A stretch of DNA of 64,000 nucleotides from [Mycobacterium] fortunisiensis (GTDB lineage: Bacteria; Actinomycetota; Actinomycetes; Mycobacteriales; Mycobacteriaceae). A program made the position numbers and the translations under genes. The DNA lies in NCBI RefSeq assembly GCF_019050325.1, contig NZ_VOMB01000024.1, positions 124,001 through 188,000 on the forward strand. Reading direction: 5' to 3'. The notes beneath the pieces were generated by a model that was given only the letters and a program-made list of their open reading frames with translations, was not told the origin of the DNA and searched no databases. Positions 8,204 to 15,767 of the stretch are shown here, piece by piece. How positions within the stretch are numbered: the first letter of the stretch is position 1; the number at the start of each line of letters is the position of its first letter.

Positions 8204-8277
8204 CTTGAGATCCGCGTTGACTGCCACCTCAATACTGTTCCCACACCGGCGATTCCGAAACCCCTCGGCCGGTCGAA

Positions 8278-9405
8278 TCAGTCCGGCAGCGAGTTGCTCA
8301 ACCGCTCGGTGGCCCCCAGATAGTCCTCGATGAACTCCCGGACCACCTCGCGGGCCGGCTTCACCTTGTTCATCAAACCCACGCCCTGCCCGACGAAGTA
8401 GGTGGCCAGCGCCTGCGCACCCGGATGCCCCTGGGCGGCAAGCACATCCACTCGCCGGATGATCGGCTCGGCCAGCATGTTCTGCAGTGGCAGCCCCAGA
8501 GTCTGGTGGCCTCCGGGGTTCGGCTGCCAGGCGTCGGTCCACTCCGATTTCAGCTGGCGGGCCGGCTTGCCGGTACGCCCGGTCGAGCGCACGGTGTCGC
8601 GCGAGCTTGCCGCCAGCATCTTCTGCACGGTGTGCGGCGCAGTCTCGGCCTCCTCGGTGGTCAGCCACACCGATCCGGTCCAAGCCCCGGCCGCGCCCAT
8701 CGCCACCGCCGCCGCCATCTGCCGGCCGGTGACGATGCCGCCGGCAGCCAGCACCGGGATGTCGCTGCCGGCTTGCTCCAGCGTCTCCAGGACTTCGGGG
8801 ACGAGCACCAGCGTGGTCACCTCGCCGCAGTGGCCACCGGCCTCGGTGCCTTGCGCGACAATCAGATCCACCCCGGCCTGCACCTGCTTGAGGGCATGCT
8901 CGCGGGCGCCGACGAGGGCCGCGACCGGAACGCCACGCTCACGTCCGGCCTCGATCATGTAGTCCGGCGGCACCCCCAGCGCGTTGGCGATCAACTTGAT
9001 CGGATGGCTCATCGCGACGTCCAGCAACTCGCGGCCGGTGTCGCCGGACAACCCGGTGCCGCCCAGGCGCTGCTCCGCCTCGGGTTCGATGCCGTGGTCG
9101 GCCAGCAGCCGCGCCACGAACTCGCGGTATTCGGCGGGGATCCGCTCGGTGAGCTGTCCCCGGGACAGGTTCTCGCCCTTGCCCTCGAATTTCGCCGGCA
9201 CGATGATGTCGGCGCCGTACGGCTTGCCGCCGACCTGCTCGTCGATCCAGGACAGTTCCTGGTCCAGCTGCTCGGGGGTGTATGCGGTGGCGCCGAGCAC
9301 ACCGAAGCCGCCGGCGTTGGTCACCGCGGCCACCACGTCACGGCAGTGGCTGAAGGCGAAGAGCGGAAAGTCGATACCGAACTGCTCACAGATCGCGGGT
9401 TTCAC
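8278..9405 (-). CDS. Nitronate monooxygenase family protein
   Basis: A 375-residue FMN-dependent TIM-barrel enzyme of the nitronate monooxygenase / 2-nitropropane dioxygenase family, oxidising alkyl nitronates to carbonyl compounds. Seen motifs are GGFGVLGA near residue 35, the central DLIVAQGTEAGGHCGE, and the FMN phosphate loop IPVLAAGGIVTGRQMAAAVAMGA. Length equals the mycobacterial relative Rv1533 as I recall it. In such genomes these enzymes are thought to detoxify nitronates such as propionate-3-nitronate, but a different enoyl reductase-like role is possible. It lies 74 bp upstream of the acetyltransferase on the same strand. Confidence 0.88.
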   Translation of the reverse strand: MKPAICEQFGIDFPLFAFSHCRDVVAAVTNAGGFGVLGATAYTPEQLDQELSWIDEQVGGKPYGADIIVPAKFEGKGENLSRGQLTERIPAEYREFVARLLADHGIEPEAEQRLGGTGLSGDTGRELLDVAMSHPIKLIANALGVPPDYMIEAGRERGVPVAALVGAREHALKQVQAGVDLIVAQGTEAGGHCGEVTTLVLVPEVLETLEQAGSDIPVLAAGGIVTGRQMAAAVAMGAAGAWTGSVWLTTEEAETAPHTVQKMLAASSRDTVRSTGRTGKPARQLKSEWTDAWQPNPGGHQTLGLPLQNMLAEPIIRRVDVLAAQGHPGAQALATYFVGQGVGLMNKVKPAREVVREFIEDYLGATERLSNSLPD

Positions 9406-9453
9406 CCCGTCAGTATCGACCCCCCAACTTGACGGGTGTCAAGTGGCTCCCGA

Positions 9454-10230
9454 TCAGGGCAGTTCGAACGGCAGCTTCACCCCGTCGTGGGCCAGACAGT
9501 GCGTGCAGGCCCGCTCGACCTCGACGGCCCCCAGCGCCTCCCGCACCAGCTTCTTGAACGGCTCGATGTTGCGCTCGAATTCGGCGAACACGTCCACCGT
9601 CGTCACCCCGGACCCGACGTCGATACCGGCATCCAGATCCGTCACCAAAGCAATTGCTGCATAACACATCTCAAGCTCACGAGCCAGCACCGCCTCGGGG
9701 TAACCGGTCATGTTGATCAAGGTGAAGCCCTGATCGGCGAACCACCGGCTCTCCGCCCGGGTGGAAAACCGCGGGCCCTGGATCACCACCATGGTGCCGC
9801 CGTCGACCACCCCGGGCAGACCCGCTGCCGCCGACCGCAGCGCCGGACAGTACGGATCGGCGAAACTCACGTGGATGCCGCCGGAGTCGAAATAGGTGTC
9901 CGCGCGCGAACGGGTGCGGTCCACCAACTGATCGGGCACCACGATGGCCCCCGGGCCCAGCTCGGCGGTCAGGCTGCCCACCGCGCACGGCGCGAAGATC
10001 CGTCGCACCCCCAAGGACCGCAGCGCCCACATGTTGGCCCGGTACGGCACGGTGTGCGGCGAGTATTCGTGGCTGACCCCGTGCCGGGGCAGAAACGCCA
10101 CCTCCTGCCCACCCACCACACCGACCGTGACCGGCGCGCTGGGTGCCCCGTACGGGGTGTCCACGCTGATGGTGCGGGCCTGCGACCCGAAGAACGAGTA
10201 GAAACCGCTACCGCCGATGACGCCGAGCAT
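9454..10230 (-). CDS. mtnP: S-methyl-5'-thioadenosine phosphorylase
   Basis: A 258-residue purine phosphorylase of the MTAP type, converting 5'-methylthioadenosine and phosphate to adenine and methylthioribose 1-phosphate. Visible features: GVIGGSGFYSF at the start, FLPRHGVSHEYSPHTVPYRANMWAL (substrate and phosphate contacts), and the C-terminal INMTGYPEAVLARELEMCYA with the Met-Thr and Pro-Glu pair of the nucleoside site. M. tuberculosis Rv0535 (about 264 residues) is the positional match, next to menA. It removes the by-product of polyamine or S-adenosylmethionine chemistry. Confidence 0.93.
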   Translation of the reverse strand: MLGVIGGSGFYSFFGSQARTISVDTPYGAPSAPVTVGVVGGQEVAFLPRHGVSHEYSPHTVPYRANMWALRSLGVRRIFAPCAVGSLTAELGPGAIVVPDQLVDRTRSRADTYFDSGGIHVSFADPYCPALRSAAAGLPGVVDGGTMVVIQGPRFSTRAESRWFADQGFTLINMTGYPEAVLARELEMCYAAIALVTDLDAGIDVGSGVTTVDVFAEFERNIEPFKKLVREALGAVEVERACTHCLAHDGVKLPFELP

Positions 10231-10236
10231 GCAGTG

Positions 10237-10503
10237 TTATTCGGCCTCGTCGGGGGTTGCGACATCGGCCGGGACGTCGGCCGGGACGTCGAGGTCGTCG
10301 AACTCGTCGAAGTCCTCGTTGGCCTTGCGTGCCCCGTCGGCGATCTCGAACACATCGGTGGCCAGGCCACCAATGGCGGTTGCCACGTCCTTGACGGCCG
10401 TGGTGATGATGTTGGTGACCTGCCCCACCGTCGAGGCGACGGCCTCGACAGATTCCTGCAGCACGTCCTTGCCGATCTCGGTCCTGCTGAGCTGCTCTTT
10501 CAT
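10237..10503 (-). CDS. Conserved small hypothetical protein
   Basis: An 88-residue protein beginning MKEQLSRTEIGKDVLQESVEAV, with an amphipathic helical middle (TVGQVTNIITTAVKDVATAIGGLATDVFEIADGA) and an acidic tail rich in Asp, Glu, Val and Pro. There are no cysteines and no convincing membrane segment. ATG 10503 is chosen; the open frame continues upstream across the menA start on the other strand, which is not credible. It ends 6 bp from mtnP and is probably co-transcribed with it. I do not recognise a function. Confidence 0.72.
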   Translation of the reverse strand: MKEQLSRTEIGKDVLQESVEAVASTVGQVTNIITTAVKDVATAIGGLATDVFEIADGARKANEDFDEFDDLDVPADVPADVATPDEAE

Positions 10504-10561
10504 GAGGCTCAGTGTAAGAGTCCGCGCGGGGCGCCACCGGACCAGCTCATACGATGACGAC

Positions 10562-11431
10562 GTGGCCAGTTTTGCGCAGTGGATCGAAGGTGCGCGTCCG
10601 CGCACCCTGCCCAACGCCGTCGCCCCGGTGCTCGCCGGTACCGGCGCCGCCGCCTGGGCCGGCTCGGCGGTGTGGTGGAAAGCGTTGCTGGCGTTGGCCG
10701 TATCGCTCGCGCTCATCATCGGGGTGAACTACGCCAACGACTACTCCGACGGCATCCGCGGCACCGACGACGTGCGCTCGGGCCCGCTGCGGCTGGTGGG
10801 CTCGAAACTGGCCTCGCCGCGCGCGGTGCTGACCGCGGCCGTGACGAGCCTGGCCGTGGGCGCGGTGGCCGGCCTGGTGCTGGCGGCGGTGAGCGCGCCA
10901 TGGCTGATCGTGATCGGGGCGGTGTGCATCGCCGGGGCGTGGCTGTACACCGGCGGCAAGAAACCCTACGGCTACCTGGGCCTGGGCGAGGTGGCCGTGT
11001 TCGTCTTCTTCGGACTGGTCGCGGTGCTGGGCACGCAGTACACCCAGGCGCTGCGCGTCGACTGGGTCGGGTTGGCCGCGGCGGTGGCCATGGGCTCACT
11101 GTCCTCGGCGGTGCTGGTGGCCAACAACCTGCGCGACATCCCGACCGACAGTGTGTCCGGCAAGATCACGCTGGCGGTACGGCTCGGCGACGCCCGGACC
11201 CGGCTGCTGTACCAGGTACTGGTGGCCGTGGCCCTGGCGCTGCCGCTGGTGCTGATGCTGGCCACCCCGTGGTGCGCGTTCGGTCTGCTGGCGGTGGTCC
11301 CGGCCGTGCGGGGGCTGCGGCCGGTGCGCGACGGCAGCACCGGTGCCCAGTTGATCCCGGTGCTACGCGACACCGGGTTGACCATGCTGGTGTGGGCCGT
11401 CGCGGTGGCTGTGGCCCTGTTCCTGGGCTGA
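10562..11431 (+). CDS. menA: 1,4-dihydroxy-2-naphthoate prenyltransferase
   Basis: An integral membrane UbiA-superfamily prenyltransferase of 289 residues that joins the polyprenyl chain to dihydroxynaphthoate, giving demethylmenaquinone. The first Asp-rich motif NYANDYSDGIRGTDD (about 57-71) binds prenyl diphosphate through magnesium; the second, NNLRDIPTDSVSGK, is in the C-terminal half. About eight hydrophobic segments are visible. The start is GTG 10562. M. tuberculosis MenA is about 292 residues. In M. tuberculosis fabH follows; here a Clp-like gene pair follows instead. Confidence 0.95.
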   Translation: MASFAQWIEGARPRTLPNAVAPVLAGTGAAAWAGSAVWWKALLALAVSLALIIGVNYANDYSDGIRGTDDVRSGPLRLVGSKLASPRAVLTAAVTSLAVGAVAGLVLAAVSAPWLIVIGAVCIAGAWLYTGGKKPYGYLGLGEVAVFVFFGLVAVLGTQYTQALRVDWVGLAAAVAMGSLSSAVLVANNLRDIPTDSVSGKITLAVRLGDARTRLLYQVLVAVALALPLVLMLATPWCAFGLLAVVPAVRGLRPVRDGSTGAQLIPVLRDTGLTMLVWAVAVAVALFLG

Positions 11432-11533
11432 CGTTTTCTCGGCGAGTCCAGGCCAGTTCGCCGCTTTCGACCTGACGGCTGTGGTCCGTCGATATCAGCG
11501 ACCCGGGCGTAGAACTCGGCGATCCGGCTCAGC

Positions 11534-12100
11534 CTAGGCTGCGTTGTCGAGCAGCCCGACGACGCCGGAGCGCAACTCATCGGCGTCGACGTGCTCGGTG
11601 ATCAGACCGACTGCCCGGTCGTCTCCCCCGCGTAGGATTCCCAGCAGGATGTGCTCGCATCCGATGTAGCCGTCCTTGTGCGCCAACGATTCCCGTAGCG
11701 CCAGCTCGAGCACCTTCTTGGCGGACTTGGTGAAAGGCAGGTGTCCACGGCGCCTGCGCCGCCGCCCGGTGCTGCGCAGCGCGTTGTCGAACGAGCCATC
11801 ACCGAAGTTTCGGTCGACGTTGGCCCGCACCGCCCGCAGGTCGATCCCGATGGACCGCAGCGCCTCTGCATCGTCGTCGAACGACTCGTCCCCGGGAGCG
11901 TCGGCAGCCACCAACTCGGCACGAACCGTATCCGAGGTCAGGCCGAATCCTGCCAGCAGGGCGGACAATTCGCGTCCCGAGCTCTGCAACACCCCGACAA
12001 GAATGTGTTCGGGCCGGATGTCATTGGCCGCCAGTTCGCGGGCCTCCTCCTGCGCCAGGATCACGGCGACGCGGGCGTGACGGCTGAACCGTTCGAACAT
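11534..12100 (-). CDS. Clp N-domain protein (ClpC2-like, N-domain part)
   Basis: A 188-residue protein made of two Clp N-terminal repeats and no ATPase. The first repeat is FERFSRHARVAVILAQEEARELAANDIRPEHILVGVL; the second, after an Arg-rich linker RRRRRRGH, is FTKSAKKVLELALRESLAHKDGYIGCEHILLGIL. The N-domain of ClpC1 receives substrates and adaptors and is the target of cyclomarin-type antibiotics. A free copy is expected to act as a decoy or adaptor, as proposed for ClpC2. It starts 1 nt after the stop of the HTH gene at 12102, which supplies its ribosome-binding site (AAGGGATGAC), so the two are translationally coupled. Confidence 0.85.
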   Translation of the reverse strand: MFERFSRHARVAVILAQEEARELAANDIRPEHILVGVLQSSGRELSALLAGFGLTSDTVRAELVAADAPGDESFDDDAEALRSIGIDLRAVRANVDRNFGDGSFDNALRSTGRRRRRRGHLPFTKSAKKVLELALRESLAHKDGYIGCEHILLGILRGGDDRAVGLITEHVDADELRSGVVGLLDNAA

Positions 12101-12101
12101 G

Positions 12102-12317
12102 TCATCCCTTCCGATTGTGCTTCTGATGCACGGCCTGACGGCTCACCTCGAGGGCCTCGGCGATCGCCTGCCAACTCCAACCCTGCTCGCGGGCATTGGC
12201 GACGTGTATGGCCTCGAGCCGCTCCTGTAGCCGCTGCAAAGCCCGCACCGCCCGCAGCCCCACGGCAGGGTCCGGATCACTGACACCGGCGGCGAGTAGC
12301 TCATCGACATCACTCAC
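12102..12317 (-). CDS. Small helix-turn-helix protein, partner of the Clp N-domain gene
   Basis: About 71 residues from GTG 12317. The C-terminal WSWQAIAEALEVSRQAVHQKHNRKG is a clear HTH (Gln-Ala-Ile-Ala ... Ser-Arg-Gln-Ala-Val recognition helix). The N-terminal half is a helix with LRAVRALQRLQERLEAIHVANARE. It lacks a separate ligand domain; the next gene, one nucleotide away, provides Clp N-domains. Together the two are about the length of M. tuberculosis ClpC2 (Rv2667, about 252 residues), in which I recall both parts in a single chain. Two matching palindromes just upstream (12321-12336, 12348-12363) make autoregulation likely. Confidence 0.78.
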   Translation of the reverse strand: MSDVDELLAAGVSDPDPAVGLRAVRALQRLQERLEAIHVANAREQGWSWQAIAEALEVSRQAVHQKHNRKG

Positions 12318-12320
12318 GTT

Positions 12321-12336
12321 GTCAAGATAACTTGAC
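12321..12336. promoter_or_regulatory. Operator palindrome 1 for the HTH/Clp gene pair
   Basis: GTCAAGATAACTTGAC, within an 8-bp-arm inverted repeat (12319-12326 and 12331-12338). It lies immediately upstream of the GTG at 12317. It matches operator 2 at 13 of 16 positions. Confidence 0.7.
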
Positions 12337-12347
12337 AATGAATGGCC

Positions 12348-12363
12348 GTCAAGAAACGTTGAC
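12348..12363. promoter_or_regulatory. Operator palindrome 2 for the HTH/Clp gene pair
   Basis: GTCAAGAAACGTTGAC, an inverted repeat with 6-bp arms (12347-12352 and 12359-12364). It lies 27 bp start-to-start from operator 1, between the divergent HTH and permease genes. Two sites at this spacing are expected for cooperative repression. Confidence 0.65.
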
Positions 12364-12365
12364 GC

Positions 12366-12389
12366 TTCCGGTCCAGAACTGGACCGGAA
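12366..12389. promoter_or_regulatory. 24-bp perfect palindrome upstream of the permease
   Basis: Arms TTCCGGTCCAG (12366-12376) and CTGGACCGGAA (12379-12389) are perfectly complementary around a 2-bp centre. It lies 67 bp upstream of the MHS permease start and two base pairs from the second Clp operator. The symmetry fits a dimeric regulator encoded elsewhere. An RNA hairpin is also possible. Confidence 0.6.
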
Positions 12390-12455
12390 TTCCACGCCGG
12401 ACCACGGCGGCTGCACTAACGTGGCCGTCGGCCTGCAACGCGAACCGACCCGAGG

Positions 12456-13811
12456 ATGCGGATGACCATCTCGACCGAGGCGCATCAGCCCGCACCGTCG
12501 GACCGCGCCGAAACCCGCCGCGCCATCTGGAACACCATCAGAGGCTCGTCGGGCAACCTCGTCGAGTGGTACGACGTCTACGTCTACACCGTGTTCGCCA
12601 CCTACTTCGAGGCGCAGTTCTTCGACCAGGCCGACAAGAACGCCACGGTCTACGTCTACGCCGTCTTCGCGATCACGTTCCTCACCCGGCCCCTCGGCTC
12701 ATGGTTCTTCGGCCGCTTCGCCGACCGGCGCGGCCGCCGCGCCGCACTGACCGTCAGCGTCTCGCTGATGGCGCTGTGCTCGCTGGTGATCGCGATCGTG
12801 CCGTCCCGCGAAACCATCGGTGCCGCAGCACCGATCATCCTGATCCTGTGCCGCCTGGTGCAGGGCTTCGCGACCGGCGGCGAATACGGCACCTCGGCCA
12901 CCTACATGTCCGAGGCCGCCACCCGGGAGCGCCGCGGCTTCTTCTCGTCGTTCCAGTACGTGACGCTGGTGGGTGGCCACGTGCTGGCCCAATTCACCCT
13001 GCTGATCATCCTGACCGTGCTCAGCCGCGAGCAGGTGCACGAATTCGGTTGGCGCATAGGCTTTGCCGTCGGCGGCGTGGCCGCGATCGTGGTGTTCTGG
13101 CTGCGCCGCACCATGGACGAATCACTGTCCCAGGAGCAGCTCGACGCGGTCCGAGAAGGCCGCGACCACAGTTCGGGGTCCCTGCGCGAGCTGTTCACCC
13201 GGTACGCGAAACCGCTGGCGCTGTGCTTCCTCATCACCATGGGTGGCACGCTGGCGTTCTACGCCTACAGCGTCAACGCCCCGGCCATCGTCAAGACCAC
13301 CTACAAAGACCAGGCGATGACGGCCACCTGGATCAACCTGATCGGGCTGATCTTCCTGATGGTGATCCAGCCGGTCGGCGGCATGATCAGCGACAAGGTC
13401 GGCCGAAAACCACTGCTGGTGTGGTTCGGCATCGGCGGCGTGCTCTACACCTACGTCCTGTTCACCTATCTGCCCCAAACACATTCACCGCTGCTGTCGT
13501 TCCTGCTGGTGATCGTCGGCTACATCATCCTGACCGGCTACACCTCGATCAACGCCCTGGTGAAATCCGAGCTGTTCCCCGCGCACGTGCGGGCACTCGG
13601 GGTGGGAGTTGGCTACGCCCTGGCGAATTCGATGTTCGGCGGCACCGCGCCGGTGATCTACCAGGCGCTCAAGGACCGCGACCACGTGCCGTGGTTCATC
13701 GCCTACGTCACCGTGTGCATCGCCCTCTCCCTGGCCGTCTATGTGGGCTTCCTCAAGAACAAGAGCGAAACCTACCTGGACCGGGAGAAGGGCGCGTCGT
13801 TCATCCGATAG
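12456..13811 (+). CDS. MFS transporter, metabolite:H+ symporter (MHS) subfamily
   Basis: A 451-residue twelve-helix permease of the MHS branch (relatives: KgtP, ProP, ShiA), which import dicarboxylates, compatible solutes or aromatic acids with protons. Subfamily features: GSSGNLVEWYDVYVYTVFATYF at the first helix, FGRFADRRGRRAAL between helices 2 and 3, FATGGEYGTSATYMSEAA at helix 4, and SDKVGRKPLL in the second half. The substrate cannot be inferred. ATG 12456 or 12462 are both possible starts. It is divergent from the Clp/HTH pair with three palindromes between. Confidence 0.9.
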   Translation: MRMTISTEAHQPAPSDRAETRRAIWNTIRGSSGNLVEWYDVYVYTVFATYFEAQFFDQADKNATVYVYAVFAITFLTRPLGSWFFGRFADRRGRRAALTVSVSLMALCSLVIAIVPSRETIGAAAPIILILCRLVQGFATGGEYGTSATYMSEAATRERRGFFSSFQYVTLVGGHVLAQFTLLIILTVLSREQVHEFGWRIGFAVGGVAAIVVFWLRRTMDESLSQEQLDAVREGRDHSSGSLRELFTRYAKPLALCFLITMGGTLAFYAYSVNAPAIVKTTYKDQAMTATWINLIGLIFLMVIQPVGGMISDKVGRKPLLVWFGIGGVLYTYVLFTYLPQTHSPLLSFLLVIVGYIILTGYTSINALVKSELFPAHVRALGVGVGYALANSMFGGTAPVIYQALKDRDHVPWFIAYVTVCIALSLAVYVGFLKNKSETYLDREKGASFIR

Positions 13812-13820
13812 TGCAGGCGA

Positions 13821-14129
13821 CTAAGCCGATTTCGGCGGCTCCTCGCCGCGCAGCCGGGCCTGCAGCTGCTCACGGTCCTTGCGCCGCCGCTCGTCGACCA
13901 GGGCGATGGAGGCCGTGGCCCGCTCACGCAGCGGGCGGAACAGCCAGATGCCGATCGGCAGGGCGATGACGATCGCGAACAGCAACGCCACCACCACCGG
14001 GAAATCCGCCACGAACAGATGCCCGACGCCGTAGATGGCGGCGGTCAGCACCGCGACCAGCACCAGCCGGGCGACGAGGTAAACAGCGACGTCGGTGACC
14101 ATGCGGGCGGTCGAACCACTTCCTGACAC
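13821..14129 (-). CDS. DUF4229-type small membrane protein
   Basis: A 102-residue protein with two transmembrane segments, about 12-36 (AVYLVARLVLVAVLTAAIYGVG) and 42-62 (PVVVALLFAIVIALPIGIWLF), followed by a charged cytoplasmic tail (RERATASIALVDERRRKDREQLQARLRG). This is the DUF4229 layout; Rv0531 is the positional match. The start is GTG 14129 with GGAG just upstream, or ATG 14102. It is divergent from the 53-residue protein at 14178. No function is known. Confidence 0.82.
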   Translation of the reverse strand: MSGSGSTARMVTDVAVYLVARLVLVAVLTAAIYGVGHLFVADFPVVVALLFAIVIALPIGIWLFRPLRERATASIALVDERRRKDREQLQARLRGEEPPKSA

Positions 14130-14177
14130 GCTCCGAGCCTACCGACGACGCGTATATTCGGATCAAGGAGGTTTCGA

Positions 14178-14339
14178 GTGGCGTATCTACTCCTGCTCAT
14201 TGCCGCAGCAAGCCTGGTCTACCTCGGCTGGCGGCTGGCGCGGGTCTCGAATGATCGGCCCACCCCACGGGTGATCGGCCCCGACGACGACCCGGAATTC
14301 CTGCGTCGCCTCGGCCACGGGGATAATCCCCGCCCCTGA
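14178..14339 (+). CDS. 53-residue single-pass membrane protein
   Basis: A short gene with a very strong ribosome-binding site, AAGGAGG, 7 nt before GTG 14178. The product starts VAYLLLLIAAASLVYLGWRL, a single N-terminal membrane anchor, and continues with a hydrophilic tail containing TPRVIGPDDDPEFLRRL. It corresponds in position and size to Rv0530A between Rv0531 and Rv0530. Such a tail could be a docking peptide. The gene is easily missed because of its length, but the ribosome-binding site and the membrane-anchor pattern support it. Confidence 0.78.
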   Translation: MAYLLLLIAAASLVYLGWRLARVSNDRPTPRVIGPDDDPEFLRRLGHGDNPRP

Positions 14340-14361
14340 TCTGCCCCCGGTCCGTGCGGGC

Positions 14362-15711
14362 CTAGCGGCCGGCGCGGACGCCGGCGAAATCGGCCGCCAC
14401 CACCGCCGCCAGCTCGATCAGTGCCTCACGGGTGGCGGGCTTGAGCCGGTCCAAGCTGATCTCGGCGCCCTCCTCCAGATGCGGATCGAACGGCACCAAC
14501 CGCACCGCCCGACACCGCCGCGAGAAGTGATCCACCACCTTCGACAGATCCACCTTGCCCGAACGCGGCCGCACCGCGTTGATCACCGCGATCGAATTGC
14601 GCACCAGCTCCTGATGGCCGTGGGCGTCGAGCCAGTCCAGCGTCGCCGAGGCGCTGCGCGCTCCGTCCACCGAACCGGAACTGATCACCACCAGCACGTC
14701 GGCCTTCGACAGCACCGCCGACATCGCCGAGTGCATCAACCCGGTGCCGCAGTCGGTGAGCACCAGGCTGTAGAACCGCTCCAGCACCTCCAGCGCACGC
14801 AGGTAGTCGTCCGAGCTGAACGCCTCCGACACCGCCGGATCGCTCTCCGACGCCAGCACCTCCAGTCGGCTCGGCCCCTGTGAGGTGTAGGCGCGCACGT
14901 CGCTGTACCGCTCGATGCCCTCGGCGTCGCGCAACAGGTGACGCACCGTCGCCGCCGTCTCCAACGGCACCTTCTGGCTCAGCGTGCCCCGGTCGGGGTT
15001 GGCGTCCACGGCGACCACGCGGTCACCGCGGATCGAGGCGAACGTGGCGCCCAGCGTCGCGGTGATCGTGGTCTTGCCCACGCCGCCTTTCAGCGACATC
15101 AACGCGATCCGGTAGCAGCCCTGCAGCGGCTGGCTGACCTCGCCGATCAGGGTGTTGTGGTGGGTGGTCTTGGGGCTCTCGCCGACGTTGATCGTCTTGA
15201 ACGACCCCACATACAGCGCCTTGCGCCAGCCCGAGGTCGGCGGGTTCTTGCGCTGCCCCAGCAACGCCGTCGTGGACAGGTCCCGGTACGGCGTGGCGAA
15301 GTCGCCACCGGCGGGCCGGTCATTGGGCACCCCGGCAGGCCCGGCAACGGATCCGGCGGCGGGCCGGTCGAACGTCGACGGCACCGGCGGCGCGGCGATC
15401 ACCGGGATGCCATGCGGCGGCGTCGGGGCGGTCCACTCCGCCGGCAGCGGGGTGGAGACACCCGGCTCGGCCGGATTGGAGAACCGCTGCTGACTGCGGA
15501 ATCCCGGGATAGGGGCGAACACCGACGGCACCACTGGTGGCTCGGCGGGGGGCTGGACAACCGGACGGACCACGGTCGGCTCGTCGAGAGCCGGTTCGCT
15601 CGGCTCCGGCGGGGCGGGCGCCTGCGTCTCCGGTTCGGATGGTTCGGTTGCTTCGGCTGGTTCCGCTTCTTCGGACGTTGGCTCGGATGTTTCGGACACT
15701 GGCTCCGACAC
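14362..15711 (-). CDS. MinD/ParA-family ATPase with long Pro/Glu-rich N-terminus
   Basis: A 449-residue protein. Residues 1-150 are low-complexity and rich in Pro, Glu and Ser; the C-terminal 250 form a deviant Walker A ATPase, with KGGVGKTT at about 208-215, VVAVDANPDRGTL (switch I region), and VLTDCGTGL (Walker B). GTG 15711 is chosen from the GAGGAG upstream; the longer frame overlaps the ccsB gene. Rv0530 is the positional counterpart. Related MinD-like proteins with Pro-rich heads occur with ESX secretion, but here the neighbours are cytochrome c assembly genes, 56 bp upstream on the same strand. It may position or regulate a membrane machine. Confidence 0.85.
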   Translation of the reverse strand: MSEPVSETSEPTSEEAEPAEATEPSEPETQAPAPPEPSEPALDEPTVVRPVVQPPAEPPVVPSVFAPIPGFRSQQRFSNPAEPGVSTPLPAEWTAPTPPHGIPVIAAPPVPSTFDRPAAGSVAGPAGVPNDRPAGGDFATPYRDLSTTALLGQRKNPPTSGWRKALYVGSFKTINVGESPKTTHHNTLIGEVSQPLQGCYRIALMSLKGGVGKTTITATLGATFASIRGDRVVAVDANPDRGTLSQKVPLETAATVRHLLRDAEGIERYSDVRAYTSQGPSRLEVLASESDPAVSEAFSSDDYLRALEVLERFYSLVLTDCGTGLMHSAMSAVLSKADVLVVISSGSVDGARSASATLDWLDAHGHQELVRNSIAVINAVRPRSGKVDLSKVVDHFSRRCRAVRLVPFDPHLEEGAEISLDRLKPATREALIELAAVVAADFAGVRAGR

Positions 15712-15767
15712 GAAATCTCCTCTTTCCCTACGCTCCCCGACCGGACCAACAACCAACCCGATGGCGC

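Noticed and set aside
7340..8683. A 447-residue open frame containing the acetyltransferase
   Set aside because: The N-terminal 160 residues overlap the nitronate monooxygenase gene and are Arg/Gly/Ala-rich without domain pattern; the real start is near 8203 or 8227.
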